64,000 bases of DNA from Vibrio sp. Of7-15 (GCF_022347565.1 NZ_JAKRGH010000006.1:172969-236968), one strand, 5' to 3'. Counted from the stretch's first letter, positions 38,956 through 49,398 are shown. The notes: generated by a model not told the origin, from the letters alone. Program-made: numbers and translations.

Positions 38956-39507
38956 ATGAATCTTTCAGCAAAAACAGTGGTAGTTATTGCTATTGGTGCC
39001 GCCCTGTACGGTATTGGTGGTCTACCTATGTTTGGTATTCCAGTCTTTGCAAATACGACATTAAAACCAGCCATGGCAGTTTTGGCTCTTTTCTCTGTAC
39101 TTTTTGGTCCATTGGTTGGTTTTTTAGTTGGTTTTATTGGCCACTGGGTAACGGATTTATTTGCTGGATGGGGCGTTTGGTTCACATGGGTACTAGGATC
39201 CGGCATTGTGGGGCTTGTGATCGGCTTATTCCCGAAAATCACTAAAGGTCGTATCGAGAAAGGGCAATTTGATATTAAAGATTTTGTCTTATTTGTGGTT
39301 CTAGCCTTAATTGGTAATGTCGTGGGTTACGGTTGTTCTGCTTTCTTAGATACAGTGCTTTACGCAGAACCGTTCACTAAAGTGTTTACGCAGTTGTCTA
39401 TTATTGCGGTTGGTAATACGGTACTGATTGCAGTTGTGGGTTATTTTATTCTTCATTCAGTAGCAAAACGTAAAAAGCAAAGCAGTAACCTAACTGAGGC
39501 TCAATAA
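38956..39507 (+). CDS. ECF transporter S component (UPF0397, riboflavin-type)
   Basis: This 183-residue membrane protein has about five to six helices and matches the UPF0397/ECF-type riboflavin S family: [42 protein letters not shown] and GHWVTDLF. It should bind the vitamin and dock on the energy module encoded next. The gap to the ATPase gene is 3 nt. I looked upstream (38750-38955) for an FMN or other riboswitch and saw no conserved core, so the substrate, likely riboflavin or a related vitamin, rests on family name only. Confidence 0.88.
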   Translation: MNLSAKTVVVIAIGAALYGIGGLPMFGIPVFANTTLKPAMAVLALFSVLFGPLVGFLVGFIGHWVTDLFAGWGVWFTWVLGSGIVGLVIGLFPKITKGRIEKGQFDIKDFVLFVVLALIGNVVGYGCSAFLDTVLYAEPFTKVFTQLSIIAVGNTVLIAVVGYFILHSVAKRKKQSSNLTEAQ

Positions 39508-39510
39508 CGG

Positions 39511-41205
39511 ATGACAATCGAATTTTCTAATTTCTCTTTTAAGTATCAGTCACTGGATAAACCAACACTGAAGAATATTACTCTAAGGATAGAGAAAGGC
39601 GAAAAGGTTGTCATAGTTGGCCCGAGTGGTTGTGGTAAATCAACTCTGGGCCAATGTTTAAATGGCTTAATTCCATTTGCTATAAAAGGGGAGTCGACAG
39701 GGGCTCTTCGCATCAATGGACATGATGTTAAAGATTTAGATTTGCACCAATGTACTGAACAAGTGGGTACGGTATTACAAGATACTGATGGTCAATTTGT
39801 TGGTCTAAGCATTGGTGAAGATATTGCATTTGCATTAGAAAACCAAATGATTCCACAAGGGCCGATGCACACACTGGTGCGAGATACGGCCAAGATGGTT
39901 GATCTTGACTCTATGCTTGAAAAGTCACCTCATGATTTGAGTGGTGGTCAGAAACAGCGTGTGTCGTTAGCAGGTATCATGGTTGATGATGTCGATACTT
40001 TACTGTTTGATGAGCCTTTGGCGAGTTTAGACCCAAAAACGGGTAAAGCGGCTATCGAAATCATCGATAGACTACATCAAGATACTGGTAAAACGGTTGT
40101 GATTATTGAACATCGTTTAGAAGATGTACTGCATTGCCATGTTGATCGTATTATCTTGATGAATAATGGCGAAATTGTGGCAGATTTATTACCCGATGCT
40201 CTTATTGCCAGCCCTCTTTTGCCAGAATATGGCATTCGTGAACCTCTTTATATCAGTGCGCTCAAAGCAGCAGGGTGTCATGTGACAGCACAGGATAAAC
40301 CTGCTTACTTATCTTCGTTAAATTTATTGCCATACCATGAAAAGTTGCACCAATGGGTGTCTGATGCTGCTTTGACAGAACTCGAATCACCTTCAGAAAC
40401 ATTATTGAGTATTGATTCGCTCACTTATTCTTATGAAGGCGATCGAAACGCCCTTGAAGATATCTCTTTTGAGGTGAAAAAAGGCGAGTTTGTTTCTATT
40501 TTAGGTAAAAATGGCTCTGGCAAGTCCACCATTACTAAATTGATCATGGGTGTATTAAGCCCTGATGTGGGTTCAATTTCTCTTAAGGGTCGCGATATGG
40601 CAGAAATGTCTATTTTTGAGCGTAGCCAGAAAGTGGGCGTGGTCATGCAAAACCCGAATCATATGATCTCTCATCATATGATTTTTGATGAAATTGCATC
40701 AGGTCTAAGAAATCGCGGGGCAGATGACGCTCTGGTTGATGAAAAAGTCACACAAGTTTTAGAGCTGTGTGGTTTGAAGAAGTATCGGAATTGGCCGATT
40801 GAAGCGCTTAGTTATGGTCAGAAAAAACGAGTAACTATCGCTTCCATGTTGGTATTAGAGCCGGAATTATTAATTCTGGATGAGCCAACAGCCGGACAGG
40901 ATTACCGTCACTATACTGCGATGATGCAGTTTGTACGTGAGTTGAATGAAACATTAGGTATTACCATTTTGATCATCTCACACGATATGCATTTAGTATT
41001 GGAATACACCTCGCGTGCAATTGTTATTGCAGACAGCAAACTACTGGCTGATGGTACCGTTACCTCTATTTTTAGTCAGCCGGAATTGCTGCAATCGGCG
41101 AATTTAGCTGAAACAAGTTTGTATCAACTCGCGAATAAGATAGGCATGACAGATGCCGATCGTTTTATGCGTTGTTTTATTGCCCATGAAGCAGGTTTGA
41201 AATAA
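39511..41205 (+). CDS. ECF transporter ATPase, two domains fused (EcfA-A')
   Basis: The product of 564 residues contains two ABC ATPase domains in one chain. Domain 1 has Walker A GPSGCGKST at residues 37-45, signature LSGGQKQR at about 143 and a LLFDEPLASLDP Walker B. Domain 2 has Walker A GKNGSGKST at about 332-340, signature LSYGQKKR at about 433, and LLILDEPTAGQD. The second signature has Tyr where Gly is usual. It powers vitamin uptake together with the S and T proteins. Only 3 nt precede it, and the T gene starts on the next base, so the three are a single operon. Confidence 0.93.
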   Translation: MTIEFSNFSFKYQSLDKPTLKNITLRIEKGEKVVIVGPSGCGKSTLGQCLNGLIPFAIKGESTGALRINGHDVKDLDLHQCTEQVGTVLQDTDGQFVGLSIGEDIAFALENQMIPQGPMHTLVRDTAKMVDLDSMLEKSPHDLSGGQKQRVSLAGIMVDDVDTLLFDEPLASLDPKTGKAAIEIIDRLHQDTGKTVVIIEHRLEDVLHCHVDRIILMNNGEIVADLLPDALIASPLLPEYGIREPLYISALKAAGCHVTAQDKPAYLSSLNLLPYHEKLHQWVSDAALTELESPSETLLSIDSLTYSYEGDRNALEDISFEVKKGEFVSILGKNGSGKSTITKLIMGVLSPDVGSISLKGRDMAEMSIFERSQKVGVVMQNPNHMISHHMIFDEIASGLRNRGADDALVDEKVTQVLELCGLKKYRNWPIEALSYGQKKRVTIASMLVLEPELLILDEPTAGQDYRHYTAMMQFVRELNETLGITILIISHDMHLVLEYTSRAIVIADSKLLADGTVTSIFSQPELLQSANLAETSLYQLANKIGMTDADRFMRCFIAHEAGLK

Positions 41206-42045
41206 ATGAAAGCCAATAAAATGAAGTTTGGGATTAATTATGTTAATACCCAATCTTGCTTACATCAGCTAAATGGTGTGACTAAGTTTCTTTTATTCCT
41301 TACTTGGGTCACCGTGGTACTGGTTACTTTTGATTTACGTATTATTTCGGGGCTGATTGTTGCTGGCTTAGTGCTTTTAAAGCTAACAAAAGTACCATTC
41401 CGGGTATATAAACCGTTATTGATTGGTACAAGTACCGTCCTACTTATCAATGCTCTGTTTATGTTTTTGCTTGCCCCACAGCAGGGTATGGAATACATGG
41501 GTACTCAAACCGTACTTCTACCTTTAATGGGCGGATATGATATTACGGCTGAAACGCTGTTTTACTTGGTAACGGTAACACTAAAATATTTCAGTATGTT
41601 CCCGATTGCTTTGGTCTTTGTATTCACTACTCATCCAACGGAGTTTTCGGCCAGCTTAAATCGCTTAGGTGTGCCTTATAAAGTCGCTTATGCCGTGAGC
41701 TTAACCTTGCGTTATTTACCGGAAGTAAAAAAAGACTTTGTGAATATTATGCATGCTCAACAAGCACGAGGGGTGGATCTATCAAACAAAGTGCCGTTAT
41801 TTACTCGCCTACGTAATGTAGTGAAAATTTTAGCACCGCTGATTTTTTCAAGTTTAGATCGCGCAGAAGTGATCTCTAATGCCATGACGTTGCGTGGTTT
41901 TGGCCGTGCGAAGAAGCGAACATGGTATAGCTTAAAGCCAATGACGAAAAAAGATGGTTTGGTGTTATTGGGTTTAGCGGTTGTTTTTGCACTGTCCATT
42001 GCAAAGCGTATGATGGATGAAGCGCTGTTTTGGTATCCGTTCTAG
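41206..42045 (+). CDS. ECF transporter transmembrane T component
   Basis: The product of 279 residues has five to six helices and the two EcfT coupling motifs with Ala-Arg-Gly: QQARGVDL near residue 185 and TLRGFGRAKKR near 228 (here a Leu-Arg-Gly variant). These contact the two ATPase domains. The start ATG is directly after the stop of the ATPase gene. A hairpin (42069-42093) lies soon after the stop. Confidence 0.92.
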   Translation: MKANKMKFGINYVNTQSCLHQLNGVTKFLLFLTWVTVVLVTFDLRIISGLIVAGLVLLKLTKVPFRVYKPLLIGTSTVLLINALFMFLLAPQQGMEYMGTQTVLLPLMGGYDITAETLFYLVTVTLKYFSMFPIALVFVFTTHPTEFSASLNRLGVPYKVAYAVSLTLRYLPEVKKDFVNIMHAQQARGVDLSNKVPLFTRLRNVVKILAPLIFSSLDRAEVISNAMTLRGFGRAKKRTWYSLKPMTKKDGLVLLGLAVVFALSIAKRMMDEALFWYPF

Positions 42046-42068
42046 TTTACTGCCTTTCTGGATAATAG

Positions 42069-42093
42069 ATGAGGTAGCTTCCTGCTACCTCAT
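42069..42093 (+). terminator. Hairpin after the ECF operon
   Basis: ATGAGGTAGC (42069-42078) pairs exactly with GCTACCTCAT (42084-42093) over a 5-nt loop. The following TGAACTTTAATTTT has only a partial T-run. It could stop the ECF transcripts. Confidence 0.6.
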
Positions 42094-42099
42094 TGAACT

Positions 42100-42456
42100 T
42101 TAATTTTCGTCGAGCTCACTTAATCGCTCAATCACATCGGCACTGATGTGTTCATGGCTGAAGATCAGTAACTCGGTCAGTTTTTCGATAATCTGCTCGG
42201 GCTCTTGTTGGCTCAAAACAATATCAGTAATCGATTTCTTTACTAAATCCACTTCATGGTCAATAAAGCCTCTGGCATCAACTTCACGTGGCATGTCAAC
42301 GGGTGGGCTATCGAAATGAAGGAAAACGTGTGGATCTTGATGTGATGCTTCAAGTAGCTGCTCTGGAAACCACTCTTCTCCCGTTACAACTTCACAATCA
42401 TTCGGGGATAATTTACTGATTTCAGTCAGCTTTTGAATTAATTCGGATGTTTTCAA
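42100..42456 (-). CDS. Hypothetical acidic protein
   Basis: This 118-residue soluble acidic protein is not in any family I recognise. It begins MKTSELIQKLTEISKL and has a central VFLHFDSPPVDMPREVDARGF. The rest is helical, with many Glu and Ile (EPEQIIEKLTELLIFSHEHISADVIERLSELDE). No signal peptide or membrane helix is present. The codon pattern looks like its neighbours. It is convergent with the ECF operon and divergent from the acetyltransferase gene. Coding status is supported by length and composition; the function is unknown. Confidence 0.75.
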   Translation of the reverse strand: MKTSELIQKLTEISKLSPNDCEVVTGEEWFPEQLLEASHQDPHVFLHFDSPPVDMPREVDARGFIDHEVDLVKKSITDIVLSQQEPEQIIEKLTELLIFSHEHISADVIERLSELDEN

Positions 42457-42605
42457 AAGGGTAGCCTTATTACAATCTGGCAGAAAACCTTGGTTATTGC
42501 TTCTGTCTATTGTATACCAAGATGAAAATCATACACAGTTGCTTCGCTTTTTAAGCACAATATGAAAGGCTATATTGTTAATTTAATGGAAGGGATTTCT
42601 CAAAG

Positions 42606-43055
42606 GTGCATATTGATACCGCAACAGAAAAAGACATGGCTTGTATTGAAGATTTAATCTGTTACACCATCGAATCTTGTATTGGTGAAAGTGGTTTAAC
42701 AGAACGATTTTTGATTGATGAAATTTTACAAAGCTTAGTGTGGTGGCAAGAAAATCCCGCGTTGGCGATTCATAAAGTGGCCCGCATAGAAGGCAAAATC
42801 ATTGGAGTGATTCTGTTAAAAGAATGTACCCGTTTAATGAATTTGTTTGTTCACCCGGACTACCAAAGGCAAGGGGTTGGAACAAAGCTAGTGAATAGTG
42901 TTTTAGAAGACTGCCGGGCTTATTGTCCAGGAGGTTCGCTATCATTGAACTCTTCTCATGCTGGTGAATCTTTTTACCGCTCTTTGGGGTTTGAGCAATC
43001 CGGCGAAATACAAGATTTACCTGGCGGCTGTATCCCTTTTAAACTATGTTTTTAA
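42606..43055 (+). CDS. GNAT-family N-acetyltransferase
   Basis: The product of 149 residues has the acetyl-CoA binding pattern of the GNAT fold: LMNLFVHPDYQRQGVGTKLVNSVLEDC near residues 80-106 (motif A, QRQGVG), followed by the C-terminal SFYRSLGFEQSGE. It transfers an acetyl group to an amine that cannot be predicted. The start is GTG at 42606 with GGAAGGG about 11 nt upstream. Cytoplasmic and not linked to an obvious pathway. Confidence 0.85.
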   Translation: MHIDTATEKDMACIEDLICYTIESCIGESGLTERFLIDEILQSLVWWQENPALAIHKVARIEGKIIGVILLKECTRLMNLFVHPDYQRQGVGTKLVNSVLEDCRAYCPGGSLSLNSSHAGESFYRSLGFEQSGEIQDLPGGCIPFKLCF

Positions 43056-43150
43056 ACAGTGACAACGACAATAACAAGACTTAAGAGCCTTAGTAAACCA
43101 TGGCGGCGTGATGATGATTACAGTAAAAAAACGTCATTAAGGAGTTGGTT

Positions 43151-43858
43151 ATATTAGTCGGATATAAAAGAGCAGCTTGTAAAAAAGTGCTGGTCATCAA
43201 CAGAAAAGGTGGCGCGGGTAAATCAACGTTGGCGATTTCGATTGCCTCTTGGTATGCCCATCAAGGTTTTAAAACTGAAATCGTAGATTTGGATCCTCAA
43301 GGAACAAGTTATTTCTGGGGGTCGAAAAACGAGGGGGTGCGTGCTCAGAAATTCTTACCTACTTCCAACATACCTTTTTCGTTGGCACTAAGGCTCGAAG
43401 CCGATACACACTTAACGGTGGTGGATTCTCCTTCTAATTTCAGCCAATTTGAGATGGAAAAATATGTCTCAATGGTTGATAAAATAATTTTTCCTGTTCA
43501 GCCTTCGCCCATCGATGTTCACTCTATGTTGGGTTTTGTAAAAAGCTTAATTTCTTCCAAAGTATTTCACAGTAACGAAGTAGAGCTGGCGTTTGTGATC
43601 ACACGGTGTAATGGTCAACAGCAGGGCCGACAATTTGTGGACAGAGTGATCAAACACATGAAATACCCACTGCTTGGGACTATGTCAGAAGATATTTGTT
43701 ATCAAGAAATGTTTGCTCAGCGTACCAGCTTTTTAGAGTTTAACCCAAATGTGGATCAGCATTTATGGCATACATTAGACAGCTGGTTGAGTGTAGAGCC
43801 TGATCTATCATCTGGTGGACATAGAAAATCAAGGAGCGTTAACCCCAGAATTGCCTAG
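43151..43858 (+). CDS. Orphan ParA/MinD-type ATPase
   Basis: The product is a deviant-Walker ATPase: INRKGGAGKSTLAIS near residue 20, VDLDPQGTSYFWG near 45 (Walker A') and TVVDSPSN near 97. Such proteins position DNA or protein complexes. No parB or centromere-like repeat is adjacent. The start is unclear. A strong TAAGGAG (43138-43144) is directly before TTG 43145, which is too close, and six nt before ATA at 43151; GTG 43187 is next but has no ribosome site. I mark the ATA position; the frame is certain from 43145 to the stop. The size is about 235 residues, short for a chromosomal ParA and typical for orphan versions. Confidence 0.75.
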   Translation: MLVGYKRAACKKVLVINRKGGAGKSTLAISIASWYAHQGFKTEIVDLDPQGTSYFWGSKNEGVRAQKFLPTSNIPFSLALRLEADTHLTVVDSPSNFSQFEMEKYVSMVDKIIFPVQPSPIDVHSMLGFVKSLISSKVFHSNEVELAFVITRCNGQQQGRQFVDRVIKHMKYPLLGTMSEDICYQEMFAQRTSFLEFNPNVDQHLWHTLDSWLSVEPDLSSGGHRKSRSVNPRIA

Positions 43859-44019
43859 GCAGTGTCCCTTAATTATTTGGCTATTCTTCTTTGTGTATAA
43901 CCACGTTAAAGGTGATATCCAAGATAATGAGGGGCACAGCTTAGAAATACCTTTCTTATTTGGTGTTAAACATAATATTCAATTAAAATCAGTGGATTAG
44001 AACTGAGTTATGAGGTGTT

Positions 44020-44445
44020 ATGTTTCACTATCTCGCACGTGCCGTTATTGTACAAGATGATTCTGTTTTGCTGGTTCGGGAAAAAGGGGCTACTGAGTAT
44101 TTTTTGCCCGGTGGTCATATTGAGTTTAATGAACCAGCTAAAATGGCTTTGAAGCGTGAGTTACAAGAAGAAACGAGTTTAGATATTCAAGTTGGTCGTT
44201 TCTATGGCAGCATCGAAAATCACTGGCTACATAAAGGTGAGCAGCAACAAGAAATTAACTTAGTGTTTGAAGCGCATTTCTGCGAGGGTTTTCAATCTGT
44301 GGTTAATTCGTGTGAGCCTCACTTAGACTTTTTGTGGGTCGAAATCAGTCAACTCACCTCTGTGACATTACATCCCGCTTCTGTGAGTGAGCTTATTCAT
44401 AACCGTGATAGCATCACTTCTTTTTGGGGCTCTGGCTATGCTTGA
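44020..44445 (+). CDS. NUDIX hydrolase
   Basis: The product of 141 residues has a NUDIX box GGHIEFNEPAKMALKRELQEETSL at residues 32-55. It keeps the RE..EE acids that bind magnesium but has Ser where the box usually has Gly near the end (EETSL for EExGU). NUDIX enzymes cleave nucleoside diphosphates linked to another group; the substrate is not readable. The GAGG ribosome site is close to the ATG. The neighbours are unrelated. Confidence 0.87.
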   Translation: MFHYLARAVIVQDDSVLLVREKGATEYFLPGGHIEFNEPAKMALKRELQEETSLDIQVGRFYGSIENHWLHKGEQQQEINLVFEAHFCEGFQSVVNSCEPHLDFLWVEISQLTSVTLHPASVSELIHNRDSITSFWGSGYA

Positions 44446-44506
44446 CATTTTTTTCACTTCATCTTTTTTATAGTTCACCTATTCCATATAAAGGCAACCC
44501 AGAACC

Positions 44507-45178
44507 ATGACGAAGATATTATTACTTTCTCTATCCCTAATGTTGACTGGCTGTAGTGCTGTTCAAGAATTCAGAAAGCCTCAGATGTTTGATTCTTTTG
44601 ATGATTTTAAGCCCGGCCCTGAAGGTGGGGTTGATTTAATATGGGCAAAGCGTGGTATTCGTTCGCCAGCCGATCTACAGAATGAGCTGATGAAGTATAA
44701 CAGTATCATTATTGATCAAGTGTGGCTTGTTCTAGACGAAAAAGAGCGTTATGGCAGCCTAGATAGTGATGAAATTAAAGACTTAGCCGATTATTTAGTT
44801 GAGCAGCTAAAAATTAAAGCCAATAGCCACTTTGAAGTAGTGACAGAACCTAAAGAAAAAACATTAAGGTTAAGTATGGCTCTGACAAACGTAGAAACAC
44901 CAAACCCAATTCTGGCAGTGACCAGCAGTGTTTTACCGTTTGGATTAGGTATTTCTACTGTGTCTAAGGTGATCACAGGGGAACATACGAACGTAGGCAG
45001 TGCAACAATTGAACTCATGTTGAGTGATGCCCATACTGGCAATCCGATTATTGCAGCAATTGATAAACGGACAGGTAATAAAGACCTCAGTACTATGATT
45101 GACTCTGCGGATGATGCGAAAGATGCCATCAATTGGTGGGTTGAGCGCTTAGGAGCAACGCTCAGGGCTGAACATTAA
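44507..45178 (+). CDS. DUF3313 lipoprotein
   Basis: The product of 223 residues is a lipoprotein with lipobox LTGC (Cys16), +2 Ser, so outer-membrane placement is likely. The body has the DUF3313-type pattern: IRSPADLQNELMKYNSIIIDQVWLVLDE, a middle with a Gly-rich hydrophobic stretch (VTSSVLPFGLGISTVSKV) and a C-terminal SADDAKDAINWWVERL. The family has no assigned function. It is followed by a predicted outer-membrane barrel gene on the same strand about 100 nt later. Confidence 0.8.
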   Translation: MTKILLLSLSLMLTGCSAVQEFRKPQMFDSFDDFKPGPEGGVDLIWAKRGIRSPADLQNELMKYNSIIIDQVWLVLDEKERYGSLDSDEIKDLADYLVEQLKIKANSHFEVVTEPKEKTLRLSMALTNVETPNPILAVTSSVLPFGLGISTVSKVITGEHTNVGSATIELMLSDAHTGNPIIAAIDKRTGNKDLSTMIDSADDAKDAINWWVERLGATLRAEH

Positions 45179-45277
45179 GCATTGTGATTGAATTTATCCT
45201 GACTGAGACTGGCACTGAGTACACAAGCTCGGTGCCTTTTGTTAATCTTTTAACTATAACTCCCTTCAATTATTGGT

Positions 45278-46621
45278 ATGTACTTGTTTAAGCACTCCTT
45301 ATTTTCATTATTACTGGCTTGCTCTTTTTCTGCGGTGTCTTCTAATGGCACTGAGGGGGAGGAGATAGAAATAAGTAATGAACCTATCTTGATTCAAAAA
45401 GAGCAAAACTGGGGCATCGCTGCGGTGGTACGTAGCTCCACTATTCCTTACTCCGCCGCTGATTCTCTGGTTTCTAGCTTTATTCCTATGATGTTTTATG
45501 AAGGGGAGAGGTTTTACATCAAAGGCTTGGAAGGTGGTGTTACTTTACGGGATTATTCCGACTGGCAGATGAATGCAATTTTACGTTTACGCTTTTTTGA
45601 TTTGCCTCAGTCAATTCAGAATCAAGTGAAAGGTGATGTGGGGGATGGCGGTATACAGTTAAGGCGGCATCTGGATGATACTTGGGACTTAGATACCGAA
45701 TTCATGTTGGATCCTAGTTATCGGTGGCATGCGAACACTCGGATCAGCAGTGAAATGGAAAGTGGTGATTGGTGGTTTAACCCTTCGTTAGAGCTTCGCT
45801 GGAAAAGTGCCGAGTTTAATAGTTATTACTATGCGTTATCTGAGTTTTCTAATGAAGAGATCGGGGCTGGGGTGGATGTTAAGTTAGGGGCAATGACACG
45901 CTACCATGTTGCTTCTAATTTGTATCTGCTAGGCGGAGCCTACGTCACTCGACTTGATGGCAATGCGTTTGCTAGTGAAAGCATTGATAATCAGTGGCAG
46001 GGGGAGTTTTATGTTGGTTTTGGTTTGTTTAAAAATAAGGACAAACTTTATCGCACTGATTTATCAAATAAGCCTTATGTACGAGTCGCTCATGGTTGGG
46101 CAACGCCTTCAAATATTGGCGATATTATCTCTGGCAACACTGAAAAAGATGAGTTTAATAATCAGCTAAGTTCGGTATTTTATGGTCACCCATTAACCGA
46201 TGAGCTATTTGGAGTGCCGGTGGATATTTATCTTACGCCGGGCTTAGTGTGGCACTGGAGCTCTGAGGTTCAAGCGTCTAGCCCTGAATACGTAATGGCA
46301 ATTAAAGCGTACGCTAATATATCATGGCCTACGAAATGGCGCTTTGGTGTGGCGGAAGGTCTGTCTTATATCAATAATATTACGTACATTGAACAGACTG
46401 AAATGGATGAGAAAGGCTACCGTCCAAGTGAGTTACTCAACTACCTTGATTTTTCGGTAGACGTAAATTTAGGGGATTTGTTTAATTACAAAGAATGGAA
46501 TGGCGTGTGGCTAGGCTACAGTATCCACCATCGCTCCGCTATTTTTGAAAAAGCCTCGCAGTACGGGCGCATTAAAGGGGGCAGTAACTACAATACCGTT
46601 TACCTCCAATTTGATTTCTAG
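45278..46621 (+). CDS. Predicted outer-membrane beta-barrel (MipA/OmpV-like)
   Basis: The product of 447 residues has a signal peptide ending near ASS/AVSSN (about 22) and then alternating polar/aromatic strands to a C-terminal Phe, typical of an outer-membrane barrel. The N-terminal half (about 40-260) resembles MipA/OmpV: GIAAVVRSSTIPYSA, then strands ending in LGGAYVTRLDG. The C-terminal half holds HHRSAIFEKASQYGRIKGGSNYNTVYLQFDF, similar to the closing strands of other small barrels. It is nearly twice the usual MipA length. The family assignment is a weak match by eye. The preceding lipoprotein gene may belong with it. Confidence 0.6.
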   Translation: MYLFKHSLFSLLLACSFSAVSSNGTEGEEIEISNEPILIQKEQNWGIAAVVRSSTIPYSAADSLVSSFIPMMFYEGERFYIKGLEGGVTLRDYSDWQMNAILRLRFFDLPQSIQNQVKGDVGDGGIQLRRHLDDTWDLDTEFMLDPSYRWHANTRISSEMESGDWWFNPSLELRWKSAEFNSYYYALSEFSNEEIGAGVDVKLGAMTRYHVASNLYLLGGAYVTRLDGNAFASESIDNQWQGEFYVGFGLFKNKDKLYRTDLSNKPYVRVAHGWATPSNIGDIISGNTEKDEFNNQLSSVFYGHPLTDELFGVPVDIYLTPGLVWHWSSEVQASSPEYVMAIKAYANISWPTKWRFGVAEGLSYINNITYIEQTEMDEKGYRPSELLNYLDFSVDVNLGDLFNYKEWNGVWLGYSIHHRSAIFEKASQYGRIKGGSNYNTVYLQFDF

Positions 46622-46636
46622 ATACAAATGAAAAAA

Positions 46637-46660
46637 GCGGCACTTGCATGAAAGTGCCGC
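46637..46660 (-). terminator. Terminator of azoR
   Basis: GCGGCACTT pairs exactly with AAGTGCCGC over a 6-nt loop; six T follow on the minus strand. It lies 56 nt past the azoR stop. Confidence 0.85.
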
Positions 46661-46715
46661 AAAACAAGGAAGAGTAATTGAATGAAATTTTCTCGGAGTT
46701 ATAGCAATTCAGTTA

Positions 46716-47444
<729 letters not shown>

Positions 47445-47446
47445 CT

Positions 47447-47480
47447 AAAAAGACAATGCACACTCGAAAGAATGTGCATT
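47447..47480 (-). terminator. Terminator after the chemoreceptor gene
   Basis: AATGCACA and TGTGCATT pair around a GAAA tetraloop closed by TC/GA with one mismatch. On the minus strand it is followed by TGTCTTTTT. It lies just past the stop of the chemoreceptor. Confidence 0.75.
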
Positions 47481-47503
47481 TATTAAGATGACTAAAGCTA
47501 TTT

Positions 47504-49189
47504 CTACAGTTTAAATTGACCAACTAAGTGTTTGAGGTTTCCGCCTGCACTGGATAGCTCTTCAGATATTTGGGAAGACTCCTGTATGGTATTAAGCAGT
47601 TCAGCCACAATATCTCGTATGGCGACTAGGTTACGATTAATTTCTTCTGTTACCGAGCTTTGTTCCGTGGCAGCGGTAGCAATATGGTTGGTCATGTCGT
47701 TAATGGCATCAACGGCCCCGGTAACAGACGATAAACTTTCTGATATTTGGTTCGAGGAATCAACGGCGAGGGTACTGGTGTCTTGGCTGGTTGTCATCGA
47801 AGAAACTGCTTGCGATACCAGCTGATGTAGCTCATCTAGCATCTCTTTAATTTCATGGGTACTGTCTTGAGTACGGCTAGCTAAGCTACGTACCTCGTCG
47901 GCAACCACAGCAAAGCCTCGGCCTTGTTCACCAGCGCGTGCTGCTTCAATAGCGGCATTAAGTGCCAATAAATTCGTTTGTTCAGCAATTGATCCGATGA
48001 CTTGTAATACACCATCAATTTTTTGCGATTGCTCATGAAGTGAATGCATGTGTGAGCCAGCTTGTACCACTTCTTCGGCCAGTGCTTCGATAGCGGTGGT
48101 AGAAGCAGAGACTTTTTCTTGTGCTGTTTGAGAATCTTGAGTGGCAGCATGGGTTGCTTCGGCCACTTGGGTCGCACTTTGGGCCACTTCATGAGCTGTG
48201 GAGCTCATTTCGGTGACTGCGGTGACGACTTGCTCAGTTTCGTTATTATGTGTATTCAGTTGTTTGGAAATATGTTGCGTCTGATTATTGATGGTTTCCG
48301 CTGCGCTAGAGACCTGAAGCGTTGCACTAGACACATCAGAAATAATCGAATGAAGTTTGCTAACAAAACGGTTGAACGCATTGGCTAATTGAGCAATTTC
48401 ATCGTTTCCTCCAATTTCTAAGCGGCGGGTTAAATCGCCTTCACCGTCGGCAATGTCGTTGAGTGTGTCAACCATCGTGTTGATTGGTTTAGATACTAGC
48501 TCGGCAACCCAAAGCATAATAATGATGGTTAAAATGGCCAAGACAACTGAGCTAAGGGCCGCAGATTGAAATTGGCTTTGCATTTGTTCCCATGCAGCAT
48601 CGCTAAATTTTTGGGTATCAGCGTCAATATCATCAATATACACACCCGTGCCGATGTACCAGTCGGTGCCACTGATTGGCCCGGCATAGCTTAATTTAGG
48701 CTGTGGTGTTGGTGAGCCCGGTTTTGCGTAAATGTATTCAAAAAAATCACCGCCAGATTGGCCTGCGCGGATGAGATCTTGAATAATGTAAACTCCATTG
48801 GGGTCTTTCAGGTTGATTAAGTTCTTACCGTGGACGTTGGCATTGGCAGCGTGAGCAACATTGTTGCCTTTACTGTCATAGATGAAGAAATAACCAGAGC
48901 CATTTTCAGCGAAGCGGATAGGGGCCAGCATCGCTCGGATTTTTTCTAATGCCTCATCTTTGTTGTCGTAACTTTGTAGCTCATGTTCTACGCTCTTTTG
49001 AGCTATCACAACGGCATCACGAATTTGTTTTTGTCGTTCTGATAGAAGCTGAGAGCGATAATCTGAAACGTTTTTGTTAACCGTTTCGCTCTGCAAGCTA
49101 ATAATAATGCTCATTGCAACAGTAAGTACAATAACCATTGGCACAATGGCAATGAGTAACAGCTTATTTCTCATTCTGAGTTTGTTCAT
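47504..49189 (-). CDS. Methyl-accepting chemotaxis protein with sCache domain
   Basis: This 561-residue transmembrane chemoreceptor has helix 1 at about residues 8-30, a periplasmic single-Cache domain (about 35-200: [29 protein letters not shown], then [13 protein letters not shown]), helix 2 at about 210-232, a HAMP domain (about 232-285) and a long signalling coil. The signalling tip is [40 protein letters not shown] near residues 395-433, which contacts CheA and CheW. No C-terminal CheR-binding pentapeptide is present. sCache_2 receptors often sense small organic acids; the ligand is unknown. Confidence 0.94.
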   Translation of the reverse strand: MNKLRMRNKLLLIAIVPMVIVLTVAMSIIISLQSETVNKNVSDYRSQLLSERQKQIRDAVVIAQKSVEHELQSYDNKDEALEKIRAMLAPIRFAENGSGYFFIYDSKGNNVAHAANANVHGKNLINLKDPNGVYIIQDLIRAGQSGGDFFEYIYAKPGSPTPQPKLSYAGPISGTDWYIGTGVYIDDIDADTQKFSDAAWEQMQSQFQSAALSSVVLAILTIIIMLWVAELVSKPINTMVDTLNDIADGEGDLTRRLEIGGNDEIAQLANAFNRFVSKLHSIISDVSSATLQVSSAAETINNQTQHISKQLNTHNNETEQVVTAVTEMSSTAHEVAQSATQVAEATHAATQDSQTAQEKVSASTTAIEALAEEVVQAGSHMHSLHEQSQKIDGVLQVIGSIAEQTNLLALNAAIEAARAGEQGRGFAVVADEVRSLASRTQDSTHEIKEMLDELHQLVSQAVSSMTTSQDTSTLAVDSSNQISESLSSVTGAVDAINDMTNHIATAATEQSSVTEEINRNLVAIRDIVAELLNTIQESSQISEELSSAGGNLKHLVGQFKL

Positions 49190-49342
49190 AATTTATCTTC
49201 CAGGAGCTGTGTATTTTTCATTCTGATATGTAACATATTAATAATAGCGACTGGATCGGAGACAACTTGATGCGATTGAGTGATAAAGCTGGCTGAATAA
49301 TTGAAAGAGTGAACTGGATCGAAATGAATGGGTTGAAAAAGT

Positions 49343-49366
49343 AAAGCCGACACTAAGGTCGGCTTT
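49343..49366 (-). terminator. Terminator after nrdJb
   Basis: AAAGCCGAC pairs exactly with GTCGGCTTT over a 6-nt loop, about 35 nt past the nrdJb stop on the minus strand. The tail is TAC after TTT, so the T-run is short. Confidence 0.6.
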
Positions 49367-49398
49367 AGATGGCACTATATAAGTGGTTTAATAGGCGA

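Noticed and set aside
43815..44000. 61-codon frame overlapping the end of the ParA-like gene and filling the gap to the NUDIX gene
   Set aside because: The GTG start has no ribosome site, the N-terminal part lies in the ParA gene in another frame, and the composition is not convincing. It could still be a remnant.
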